A DNA stretch of 64,000 nucleotides. It comes from Leishmania donovani (Eukaryota > Euglenozoa > Kinetoplastea > Trypanosomatida > Trypanosomatidae). The translations under genes were made by a program, and so were the position numbers. The notes beneath the pieces were generated by a model that made no database searches, was not told where the DNA came from, and was given only the letters and a program-made list of their open reading frames with translations. Where the stretch lies: contig NC_018234.1 in assembly GCF_000227135.1 (NCBI RefSeq), positions 454,715 to 518,714 on the forward strand. The letters run 5' to 3'. Shown one piece after another: positions 38,291 through 48,024 of this stretch (positions are counted from its first letter, which is position 1; every line of letters begins with the position of its first letter).

Positions 38291-41200
38291 ATGTCCTCTT
38301 CGCGTTCGTGGTCGTCATCTGATGGCGACAGCAACGACCACGCGGCCTTGTGGTGGAGCGATGACAGCGATGCGGCGAATTCGGTGACAGACGAAGCGAA
38401 CGCCAACGCTGCGACGCCTTGCCATTGCACCGAGGAGGACAGACCGGCGGCGGATGGCGTTGCCGGCCGCGTGGAGGACGTCGGGCGGCTGGAGCCGAGG
38501 GAGCGCATTCATCGGTACATCGACCAATGCATTCCTCCAGCGCTCATGTCCCATCAGCGATCCGCGGACGGGCCTCTGCTTGTCCAGCTGTGTGCGGAAC
38601 TGGAGGCGTTCGGCACGCCAAAGGCGTGGACGAATCACGTGCCCGCTACGGTGTTTGACGAGTACGCGGCAACAGTCGAAAAGGACGCGAGGGGCAGCGA
38701 GGCAACTCACCCCCACAGCGCCGCCCCGGAGCTGGGGCCGCGAGCTGACTTGTTCGAAGCGGCCTTGTACTCATGCGAGAACGTGGCGTACCCCTCGCAC
38801 CCGTCGTTGGCGGAGCTGCGCCGCGCTGCGGGGTGTGACAGCGGCGCCACCGTCCCCTGGTCGACGCTGACGCGTCACTTGTCGTACCTGAGTGTGCGAC
38901 TTCACGGGGTGCTGTCCGCGCCACACGGCTGCTTTGGTGCCTACGTGCTTCCGCTACGCCTTCAGGCGTCGGTGGTGCCGCTTCTCTACGCCTGGGCGAC
39001 GCACTGGCCCCTCATCGAGGCGGATATTGAGTGCTGGCGAGCGGTCGTGCGCTGCTTTTACGCTGCGTGCCGACCACCGAGCCCTGATAAGGCGTCCTCC
39101 GACGCGAATGTGGAGGCAGCTCTCAGATCAACCTTCACGCTGCCGTGGCAGCCGCTGGCGGCACTCTGCCTGAGCGCTCGAGACAAGCGGAACGCTGAGT
39201 TGCCCTCGTGGCGCTCCACACTCACCGCCATCGTCACCTCGCTGCCGTCGCTGTGCCGTCGCGCGTCGCCTCACTTTAGCGCTGCCGCCGTGGACGGCCT
39301 CTGGGGCCTCGTAGCCGGCCAACTCGCGCCGACGGAGGACGGCGTTGCTGCGCTGTCCCTGTTTGTACGACTCGTGCCGTACCGTCACCTCTGCCAGCCG
39401 AAAACAGATGTGGTCGTAACGCATGGCGCTATCGAGAACGAGGCCATTACCTCGACAGGGGAGAACAACCGCGGGCCTCACATACAGCAGGAGGGTGAGC
39501 TCGCATCCACCACGGCGGCAGCCGCGCCGCCGCAGCTGACGGCACGGGCAAAGCAGATCCTGCGCTTCCTGCTGGTGGAGACGGCCACGTGGCAACCGCC
39601 AAGTCGTCCCTCGCCTGCGGTGGCGCCGAGCGGTGCCAAAGGGAGGAAGTCGAAAGCGTCGGCGCGGGGCTTTTACCTCACATGGGAGAAGGCCGTCATG
39701 ACCTTCGCCGGGTCGCTTGCACGCGCGCATCCCGGAGTGGCTGGCATGGACGCATTTGCGGAGCCTCTCTTCACCGCGTGGCTGCAGGCGCTACAGCTGC
39801 CGGCAGGGAGCGGCGCCGGACTTCCAGGCGCTTCCGCGACATCGGCGGCCGCCGTGTCGCATCTCATGCGTAAGGGAGGTCATGAGGCCAACTCGCCAAC
39901 AGGCTTGAACACTGCGCGTGGCGGCCCGGAGGCGAGCTCGCGCGCAATCAGCTGGACAGCGGCACCGTACGTGCGCCTGCTGAACGGCTTCCCGGACACC
40001 GGCGACTCACCGCTCTGGCGCCATTTGGAGCGGTGGCTCCACGCCACTAGTGTGCTGGTGCGTCCTGGCATGCCGTGCACGAAAGGCAGTGCAGCCGATC
40101 GCGTGTGCGACTGCTACAGCTCACTGGCGCGCGAGGCAGTTCGTCGCTGCGCTCCCAATGAGAAGAGGGCAGCACCCAAGCGCCAGGCGTCACGCGGCGC
40201 GGCAGTCGTAGAGGGGCCTGACACGCAAGCCAGCGCACCTCCCGACGATGCTGCTGCTGAATCGACCGCGGCGCAGGCAGCGCGCCGCTGGGGTCCCGCC
40301 ACGGCGGAGCGGTTTGTCTCTCTGCTTCTTCCGCATGCTGTGGCGGCGTTTCAGGCACGGGCGCGGCAGGCGCAGCCGCTGTTGTGGGCGCTGCTGCGGC
40401 TGTCGCCTGCCACGGTGCTGCCAGACTTTCTGAATTGTGTGCGGACGGGCCTACGCAGCCCCACGGAGGTGGCGGCGCAGCGTGCTGTCTCGACACGGCT
40501 TCTCACTGGCGCCGTGCCCACCATCCTGGTAGATGCAGAGGCCGCGTCGCTGCTGCCCTCCAACACGAGCAGCGCTACTCTGCTTGCCTTCCTGCGGGAG
40601 ACGCTGCCGTCGATGCTCACGTTCGTGAATCCGAGCGACGTGGTGAGTGCGCTGCCTGTCCTCTCGCTCGTGGCGGTCGCGACGAGCTATGCCGGAGCGG
40701 AGGAGGTGTTCGGCACCGTCGACGAGGTGGACGCCTTTGCGAAGGCCTACGTGGCGCGTGTGCTTCCGCTCTTTGCTGCCAACGCCGACGTGAAGGACGG
40801 CCACTTTCCAAACGCCGAGGTGATGGTTCGCGCATTTCTGCGGACTCTGCCGTCGACGGCTCTCTCGATGGTGACGCGCGAGGTGTTGCGAGAGGCGCAA
40901 AGCCGTGATCACGGTGCTCGCATGGCCGGGCTGGTGCGCATGGTTGCTGCCTGCGCGCCGGCTGAGGCATGGGCCTGGGCACAGAAGCACTGGCTCCGAG
41001 TCCTGCTTGACACGTCTGCGCGAGACGCCGAGGTGGAGTGGGCGGCACCGCTGCTAGCGGCCTGCGTCGCCGACCTGGGCGACCGCTCGCTCGCACGCGC
41101 GCACGCCACATCGATCTGGCGCGGCGTGCAACTGCAGCTTCGCATTCTGACCAGTAAGAAGCGCCGCACCGCTGGCGCCCAAGTCATGGAGGCGCTCATG

Positions 41201-44200
41201 GCATCGCTGATGCGGCCGCGGGAACGTTCCGAGACCCATCTTCGCATCTCAAGCGGCGAGCAGCTTCGACTGCAGCAGCGGCAGGCGACGGCGACGGCCC
41301 CGGGCTCTACTCGTGTACCGGGTTCTGCTACTGAACTGCCGTTGTCAAGGATCGGCACGGCAACTGAGGCGCGGGTGTACGTAGAGTGGCCGGGCGCAGA
41401 GGATGTGCAGGTGGCGGTGGATCTCTTCAACGCGTCCCTCCAAGACTGCGTGCACGTGATTGAGGAGGTGAGCGGTGGCGCCGTCCTCAATACCGCCGCA
41501 GCAGGGGCGACAGTGGCGGTTTCAAGCGATGGTGACATTTCGCTTCACGCGCAGTTCTTCGCGGCCGCCTCCACCGCCACCGCAGCACCAAGCAGCGGCG
41601 CTGATGCTGTCTTGTGCGAGAGTGCCGCGGCTGTGACGCGGCACAGCGTTCTGGAAGGGACGCTGCACTGGATGCAGCGACTCCTCTGCGCATGCGAGTG
41701 GGTGTTTATCGAGCCGACGCCGACCGCGACGGCAGCGGACCCGCAGCAGACGCGCGGCGTGCCGTGGTGGGACGTGGATCCACACGTGCCGTGGCGCCCC
41801 ACCGGCGCCCCGCTGCTCCCAGCGTCGTGCAGGCCCGCGTACACGCGGGCGGAGGTTTTTGAAGTGCTTCGCAGGTGCGTGTGCCTCCCCATGCTGCGCC
41901 AGCACGTCGTCGTTCCCTTGCGTCAGTGCGGCGTGGAGTTGAAGGAGTGGTTTGGCGCGCCTTCCGGCGAGGAGGTGCCCACGTCGGCTGACGACAGCCA
42001 AGCTGCCGTGGTGGAGCTGCTGCGACTGCTCCAGTGGCTGTCGTCTTCCATTGTGCGGCTGCCTCAGCAGCGGTGGCGACCGGCCGCGTCGCTCTCGCAC
42101 TACCTGCGCCGCATCATAGGGAGGCAGTGCCCATGGGTGCGTCGACGTCTACCGCTGGGGTGCTGGGTCGACCGCTCGCTGCAGCTGCAGGTGGAGGCGG
42201 TGGCGCACGGGCATCTACCAGTGACGCAGAAGACGTTCTCGGACGTTGTGTCCGTTGTGCAGAGCCTGTGTCTGTCGCCGCGGCGGCCCGTCTGGGGTGG
42301 TGCGATGCGGCTGCTCGTGCACGTGCGCCTCTTCGGCGCCCTCGACAGCGCCTCGCTTGCGATGTTCGAGGGCCGGGTGCGCGCCGTGGCGGCCGACATC
42401 GTCTGCCAGTGGCGCGCAGGGGTGGCGTCTGCAGCGTCGGACACCGCCGTGACGAAGGCGGCACTGCGTCCACAGGAGCAGCGGCGGCGGCTGCCTGCGA
42501 CCACCACGGCGGCGGTCGAAAGCCCCGGTGACGGCAACGGCAGAGCTGGCCAGCCACTTGCCCGCAGCACTCCGGCGGTCATCGGAGTCGCACCTTCCGC
42601 GACGCTTCGGCTGCACACGCTGCAGGGTGCAATGGAAGGGGTGCAGACGCTCCTGATGTCACTGGCACTCAACCGCGAGTTCTTCGAGGCGCCGACCACG
42701 TGCATGGAATCGCTGCGCTTCCTGGTTCGCTTCCCGGAAGAGCTGCGCTCCGTCACCGCCGGGCTGCTGCTGCCTCAGTTCACGGAACGCGTGCGCTCGG
42801 CCAAAGTGCTTCTCATCACCGGCGCTGCCCGCTCTCCCGCCTTCACGGAGGAGCTGGTGCAGGTTGCCTACGAGCTTGCTGCCACGTACCCCGCGCGCGC
42901 CGTGCTACTTCTGGCGTACGCCCATCTTGTCTACTGGCCGTCTCCGTGTCGCTGGGTCTCTCTGCGCGCCGTACGCTACCTAGCGCGCCTGTCCCTCTCT
43001 TCCCACGTCGTTTTGCGCTGCGTGGCAGCTGACCTCTTACAGGCTGTGTCGCTGCCGGTCACCGTGCGTGAACCAACGTGGACGGTGTGCGCGGTTCCCG
43101 GTGCCCTTGCGGTGCCCGCATCCTTCTTACTTCCACCAGACGCAGCGAAGGAGCTGCTGAGTGAGACGGAGCAGCGGGCGCACGAGGCTGCCGTGACAGC
43201 GGCGCAGGACTGCGTGCAACGACTGACGGAGGCATGCCCGTTGATGCCCTACTACGTCGGCACGAAGGGCCTCGTGCTTCCGCTGAGTTACCTCACGGTG
43301 CCCAGGTGCGCAGCGTCCGCGCTGGGCCTGCATCCGGTGCAGCCAGGCTCTGAAGCGACGTCTATTCACTGCAGTGCGATCACCGGCGCCGCCTTTGTGG
43401 ACGCCATCACGTACACGCAGCCGCCTGACGCTGCCGCTTACCGTCTTCAGTGGCTGGCGACGCTGCTGGGCGGCATGAATGGCGGTGGTGGCGGCGTCAC
43501 GGTCGTGGATGCGGAGGAGGAGAGCTGCCAAGCAGCAGACGCAACCGCGCGACAGCTGAGTCCGCATTCGTGGGTGCTGCGGCTGCTAGCACTGCCGGTC
43601 GAGTGCTCCCAAGTGCATTATGACCGCCAGGTTGCGTCTCCAACCACGGTCGTAAAGCTGCTCGCCTCGCTGCCGCAGGAGCCGGCGGCGAATGATGCAT
43701 CGTCGCCGTTCTCTTCTGCTGCCTCGCTGCTGCTCGAGTGGGCCGATAATGCACTGCGGACGTGGCGACGCCGTCGTGGTAAAACCCACCAGCCCCGCGG
43801 CGGGGACGAGCAGCGCACATGCGCTGCGGACACAGACGATTGTGACGGCCCTTCCGTGTCGTCCTCCGAGCGTGGCGTGGCAGACACGCCGCCCACTCAC
43901 CTCACCGGTGGCGAGGGAGATGCACAAGGGCACGCCGGCAAGCATGACGCTAAGGAGGGCGCCAGCGAAGTGGAGGAGGATGAGATGTATCGCCTCTTTC
44001 GCTCTCTCGCGATTGTGTCCTCGGCCGTGCTGCGACTGACTGCCCCACTGCGGCCGACTGCAGCGCCGAGCTCGGCTCACAAGGGCCCCACAGATGCAGA
44101 GCTTCGAACGCGGGCAGTGCACTTCTTCTCTGACGTTGTCGCGTGCGTCTGCAGCCATGCGGCCGTGCCGCACAGCGTCGCGCAGCGGGTCATGGCTGTG

Positions 44201-45637
44201 GCTTTCACGACGCTGGGAGAATCGCTGACGTCCGAGGAAGTGTGGATGGTAGTCTATGCCTTGGTAGGTCAACTGGGAAGTACGACCCACGCGGAGACCG
44301 CGACCGCCGCCGCTGATGACGCCCGCAGCAGCGGCGCTGATACGTGGTCACAGCGACGGCAGCGCCTCTTGTCCTTCATCGGCGCCCTCTTCTGCGGTGT
44401 GCCTCCAGCGGTCATCGGGGCCAACCTTCCCCGGCTGGTCGCCCTCATCGAAGCGCACGCGCAGGTATTCAGCTTCTCTTCGGCGGACCAGGTGCGGCAG
44501 ATGGCGGCAATGGCTGTAGCGCAGCTGATCGGTTTCACGGCTCTGCAGAGCAACCTTCGAGTTGAGTTCAACGGCTGTCGCACGGCCGCTGATGCGCTGA
44601 TGGTCTCGCTCATGCAGCGTGCCAACACCACCGTGTTCCATGGACGGCTTCCGCTTGTGTGTCTCGGGTCCGAAAGCGAGGACAGCCTGTCGAAGGCCTC
44701 GTCAGCGACTCGCGCTGCCGCCGCCATCAGCAGCGGTGAGGCACCTGAGTCTGCCGGTGTTGGATCGCCGACCTCCCAAGACGCTGCGCTGCTCACCTTC
44801 ACCGCCCTGTGCCTCCAACAATCCCCGGCGGACATGCTGGAGGCACACGCACGCGACATGGTGCTGCTGCTCTGCTGCTGTCTTGACCTGTCCTTCACGG
44901 AGGTGCAGCATCTTCACGAGGCGGTGGAGGCGGCTCTCGCCTCTCTGGTGGCTCTTCGGATGTCCAAGGCTCGTGTCCATGAGTTGATCGAGCAGCTCTG
45001 CAGTGTCTGTACCGGCTCAGTCGCGTATGGCACATCACGACGGGCGAAGGTGGCGTGCACGCGTGCACTGCGTCGGCTCATCTTTCCGAACCTGCACCGC
45101 ATCGGCAGGTTTGCCGTCATGGAGCAGGTCGCTGCCGCGAGCCTTGCTGCATTGGCACATCGTGACGCTGGCATCCGTGCCGAGGGTAGCCACCTGTTGG
45201 CCGTGCTTACCAAGGTTGCGGCCGAGGCGCAGACACGCGTGCTAGTGCAGCGGCTGGTTCAGGAGCTGCGTCAGCTGCCTCGTGAAACCGCCGCGGCCGC
45301 ATCTGCGGCGTCAGAGCACCAGCGGGAGGATGCGCCCTCCAGCAGTGGTGTAGGCGCAGTATCAGTGGGTCGTCGCGTGGCCCTTGTGCAAGCGCTCGGC
45401 GCGGTGGTGCTGGCTGACCCCGGTGAACCGTCCTCTTACGTACCAAAGGTGATGGTGCAGCTCGCGGGCTGCGCGCGGGAGGGCAACACCGAGTGCGGCC
45501 GTGTGGCGAAGCGCGTCTTCGAGGAATGGTGGCATGCGCACCGCGAGGGGTGGGAGCACGTGTACAAGTCGCGCTTTACTCCTGCGGAGGTGGATGCGAT
45601 GTCCGACCTTCTTCTCGCACCACGGTACTACGCATAG
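38291..45637 (+). CDS. PSME4: Proteasome activator Blm10/PA200 (PSME4) homologue
   Basis: This 2448-residue, almost wholly helical protein fits the Blm10/PA200 family, HEAT-repeat solenoids that cap the 20S proteasome and open its gate independently of ATP and ubiquitin. The strongest sign is the C-terminus: WWHAHREGWEHV, then FTPAEVDAMSDLLLAPRYYA. The final Tyr-Tyr-Ala (2446-2448) is the tail that inserts into an alpha-ring pocket of the proteasome. Upstream, residues ~2240-2310 have the regular paired-helix pattern of HEAT repeats (for example AVMEQVAAASLAALAHRD). The N-terminal RERIHRYIDQCIPPAL resembles the family's start. It is longer than human PA200 (1843) and yeast Blm10 (~2143), with Ala/Ser/Thr-rich linkers near 410-440, 630-660 and 1830-1900. 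The start is the first ATG of the frame. In other species the activator works with nuclear and cytosolic proteasomes. Confidence 0.85.
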   Translation: MSSSRSWSSSDGDSNDHAALWWSDDSDAANSVTDEANANAATPCHCTEEDRPAADGVAGRVEDVGRLEPRERIHRYIDQCIPPALMSHQRSADGPLLVQLCAELEAFGTPKAWTNHVPATVFDEYAATVEKDARGSEATHPHSAAPELGPRADLFEAALYSCENVAYPSHPSLAELRRAAGCDSGATVPWSTLTRHLSYLSVRLHGVLSAPHGCFGAYVLPLRLQASVVPLLYAWATHWPLIEADIECWRAVVRCFYAACRPPSPDKASSDANVEAALRSTFTLPWQPLAALCLSARDKRNAELPSWRSTLTAIVTSLPSLCRRASPHFSAAAVDGLWGLVAGQLAPTEDGVAALSLFVRLVPYRHLCQPKTDVVVTHGAIENEAITSTGENNRGPHIQQEGELASTTAAAAPPQLTARAKQILRFLLVETATWQPPSRPSPAVAPSGAKGRKSKASARGFYLTWEKAVMTFAGSLARAHPGVAGMDAFAEPLFTAWLQALQLPAGSGAGLPGASATSAAAVSHLMRKGGHEANSPTGLNTARGGPEASSRAISWTAAPYVRLLNGFPDTGDSPLWRHLERWLHATSVLVRPGMPCTKGSAADRVCDCYSSLAREAVRRCAPNEKRAAPKRQASRGAAVVEGPDTQASAPPDDAAAESTAAQAARRWGPATAERFVSLLLPHAVAAFQARARQAQPLLWALLRLSPATVLPDFLNCVRTGLRSPTEVAAQRAVSTRLLTGAVPTILVDAEAASLLPSNTSSATLLAFLRETLPSMLTFVNPSDVVSALPVLSLVAVATSYAGAEEVFGTVDEVDAFAKAYVARVLPLFAANADVKDGHFPNAEVMVRAFLRTLPSTALSMVTREVLREAQSRDHGARMAGLVRMVAACAPAEAWAWAQKHWLRVLLDTSARDAEVEWAAPLLAACVADLGDRSLARAHATSIWRGVQLQLRILTSKKRRTAGAQVMEALMASLMRPRERSETHLRISSGEQLRLQQRQATATAPGSTRVPGSATELPLSRIGTATEARVYVEWPGAEDVQVAVDLFNASLQDCVHVIEEVSGGAVLNTAAAGATVAVSSDGDISLHAQFFAAASTATAAPSSGADAVLCESAAAVTRHSVLEGTLHWMQRLLCACEWVFIEPTPTATAADPQQTRGVPWWDVDPHVPWRPTGAPLLPASCRPAYTRAEVFEVLRRCVCLPMLRQHVVVPLRQCGVELKEWFGAPSGEEVPTSADDSQAAVVELLRLLQWLSSSIVRLPQQRWRPAASLSHYLRRIIGRQCPWVRRRLPLGCWVDRSLQLQVEAVAHGHLPVTQKTFSDVVSVVQSLCLSPRRPVWGGAMRLLVHVRLFGALDSASLAMFEGRVRAVAADIVCQWRAGVASAASDTAVTKAALRPQEQRRRLPATTTAAVESPGDGNGRAGQPLARSTPAVIGVAPSATLRLHTLQGAMEGVQTLLMSLALNREFFEAPTTCMESLRFLVRFPEELRSVTAGLLLPQFTERVRSAKVLLITGAARSPAFTEELVQVAYELAATYPARAVLLLAYAHLVYWPSPCRWVSLRAVRYLARLSLSSHVVLRCVAADLLQAVSLPVTVREPTWTVCAVPGALAVPASFLLPPDAAKELLSETEQRAHEAAVTAAQDCVQRLTEACPLMPYYVGTKGLVLPLSYLTVPRCAASALGLHPVQPGSEATSIHCSAITGAAFVDAITYTQPPDAAAYRLQWLATLLGGMNGGGGGVTVVDAEEESCQAADATARQLSPHSWVLRLLALPVECSQVHYDRQVASPTTVVKLLASLPQEPAANDASSPFSSAASLLLEWADNALRTWRRRRGKTHQPRGGDEQRTCAADTDDCDGPSVSSSERGVADTPPTHLTGGEGDAQGHAGKHDAKEGASEVEEDEMYRLFRSLAIVSSAVLRLTAPLRPTAAPSSAHKGPTDAELRTRAVHFFSDVVACVCSHAAVPHSVAQRVMAVAFTTLGESLTSEEVWMVVYALVGQLGSTTHAETATAAADDARSSGADTWSQRRQRLLSFIGALFCGVPPAVIGANLPRLVALIEAHAQVFSFSSADQVRQMAAMAVAQLIGFTALQSNLRVEFNGCRTAADALMVSLMQRANTTVFHGRLPLVCLGSESEDSLSKASSATRAAAAISSGEAPESAGVGSPTSQDAALLTFTALCLQQSPADMLEAHARDMVLLLCCCLDLSFTEVQHLHEAVEAALASLVALRMSKARVHELIEQLCSVCTGSVAYGTSRRAKVACTRALRRLIFPNLHRIGRFAVMEQVAAASLAALAHRDAGIRAEGSHLLAVLTKVAAEAQTRVLVQRLVQELRQLPRETAAAASAASEHQREDAPSSSGVGAVSVGRRVALVQALGAVVLADPGEPSSYVPKVMVQLAGCAREGNTECGRVAKRVFEEWWHAHREGWEHVYKSRFTPAEVDAMSDLLLAPRYYA

Positions 45638-48024
45638 GTGAAGTGTGTAGAGGTGTGCGTGTGTGTGAGTGTGAGGAAGGGGAGGAGGAGATGGGCGGAT
45701 GAGGTGCGGTGCGGCGGCCTTAGCTGCAGCAACCACGAAGAAAGTTTTGCATACCACCATCCCTCTCTCGTTAATGCCGGCCTTCCGCTCCATCTCTCGC
45801 TGACAGGCTTGCCTCTGCTCTCTCTCTCTTGACCTGTAGCACGATGGCTTTATATATATGTGCGTGTCTGTGTGGCCTGACTGTCGGGGACATGTTTGGC
45901 ACTCATGCCTTCTCTTTAAGGGCCCCGTCGCCATACGACATACCCTTCTTCCTCCTTCCCCCATTTCTCTGGTAGAGCTTGCGTGCTTCGATTTCAGTCT
46001 CCTCTGCCTCTCGAGCCACTTCGGCGATTTGCAGGTGCGGGAGAGTGACACAAGAAGCACAGAGAGACGCGTGCACGCGAGTCGTGCGCAGCGACACGGT
46101 TCCACTCTCTTCTTCTACGTCCCTAATGTTCTCGCGCCAGCCACCACTCCTCCCCCCTCCCCTTCCTCACCCACCCTCGATGATTTCACTGGCTATGCAC
46201 GGTGGATCCTATACCTTCACAATCATATCGCTCGAACCTCCGCGTTATCGGCGCCGCGTAGATCAGCTTCACCAACCCACCCAACGGCCGCTCTCTCCTT
46301 TTGTATTCCCAGAAGGAGCGCTGGGCTGAAACTTCTCTTCCACCGGCTTTGCCGACTCACTTCGCCACGCGCACACAAGCACACGTCTCTTGCGTTGCCA
46401 CCTCGTCGTCTTCGCACCGTGAGCACCGACTCTGTGGCACAGCGACGACCGACCCAATCGAACCGATCAGTCCGCCAGTGGACTTGCGCACGTGTGTCGA
46501 CACACACCCACGTACGCACTTCATACGTACACATCCACATACGCGCCGGGAGCCTCGGTGGTGGGTGTAGGAGGAGGAGGGGGGCGTCGTCACACTCGTC
46601 AGCCCCTGTCCTTCCTCCGGCTTGTATACAGGAAGTGAACGAAACAGAAACAAAGGGTTCCCCTGCTTCCCCCTCGCTCCCTCCGTCTCTTCATCAGTCT
46701 TCAAATTTCTTGTGCCGAAGAAGATTGCTTGGCGAGCCTGTGCTCCCGCGATCACGTGCTCGTCGCCGGCATTCGCCTTGTGCTCGATCCCGCTTGATCG
46801 ACGTGTGGGCCGGGTGGTTTTGGTGCCACCGCCGCTGCTGCCGTTGTCTTCTCCCCTTTTCGCGTTGTTATTTTCTTGTGTGTGTGTGTGTGCGTGTGCG
46901 TGTGTGGAGGGGTATCGGCCGGCGTTGTGGCACGCCCCCCGCCGCCTCCTTCCTCCTCCTTTTCATTTTCTGCGCCGTGTATGTTTTTGTCTATCATCTC
47001 CCCCCCCTCCGCTCGCCTCCTCACGTTCGTGTCTCCTCCCCCTCTCCTGTACGCCCACTTTGCCACCGACCACACCCGCCCCGCCCCGTCCACTCTCTCT
47101 GCGTGCCGTTGTGTGCGCCTGCTGGGGTTTCGCTCTTCTCATCGTCTTTACTTTTTTTTTTTGCGGCTCACCTAGTCTGCTCTCCTCCCCTCGATCACGC
47201 TGTTTGGCTTTCCTGTGCTGTGTTCCTATAATTCGTTTTGGGGATCGAGTCGATACAGCCTACGTTGGTGTTTTCGTGGCCGTGGTGGTGCTGGCTGTCC
47301 CTCCCTCCCCCCTTCCCTTCCCTTCCTTTTGCCTCACGCCTTGACGCGCTCACAGGCACGCAGATACACTGCAACCCTTTTTTCTGTAGATGTATGTACT
47401 GATACCCTGCCGCCGCCCCCGTCTCCTCCTACATTGCTGTGCATATCTCACCCGCTTTCTTATAGCAAGTTGTCATGTATATCAATCTCTCCCCCTCTCT
47501 TTCTTCTTTCTTGTCGTGCGCTTCTCTCCCTTTTCATTGTCTGCGCGTCTCGCGCTCCGCGCGCGGCTCAAGCATCACTGCCACGTCCCCACTATTCTCC
47601 TGTCGTCGTGCTCTCCGTTTTCTCCGCGCGTTCGTGCGTGCGTGAGCACACGTGTCTCCCCTTCCGCTGTGTGTGAACGCGCGCGCTTGCAAACACGGCA
47701 ACGTTGAAGATGTGTGCGCAGTGATGGTAGACTACCACGACACAACTTTTCCTTTTTCCCTTGGCGTGCTCTCACACGGGGGCAAATCGCCAAGCGAGCG
47801 AGCGTGGCAGGCAGACACACACACACACACACATACATACGTGTCAGCGCAAGAAGTCCCTGGCGCGGTGCCGGTGCGCTTCTCGCCTTTTCGTTTCTTG
47901 CTTTTCGGCAGTGCATCCGTTGCGCTCTATACACCTATCCTCTCGCTTGCTTCTCGTGTGCCGGTCCGGCATTGCCGCACCGGCGAGGATCGCAGCAGCA
48001 GGCTAGAACACAGCTAGGGAACGC
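45638..48024 (+). other. Intergenic region after PA200, no gene seen
   Basis: About 2.4 kb of C/T-rich and GT/CA-rich sequence with scattered microsatellites, for example CA at about 47815-47832. A 457-codon frame at 45858-47231 codes for Ser/Pro/Arg/Cys low-complexity protein and changes composition with the underlying repeats, so it is not accepted. Confidence 0.55.
47876..47911 (+). promoter_or_regulatory. Predicted trans-splice acceptor for the gene at 48025
   Basis: A T/C-rich tract ends at the AG at 47910-47911, about 113 bases before the ATG at 48025. Confidence 0.45.

Noticed and set aside
45858..47231. 457-codon plus-strand frame after PA200
   Set aside because: It is long but has no domain and is compositionally patchy. 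Several other long low-complexity frames overlap it, so absence of stops is explained by base bias.
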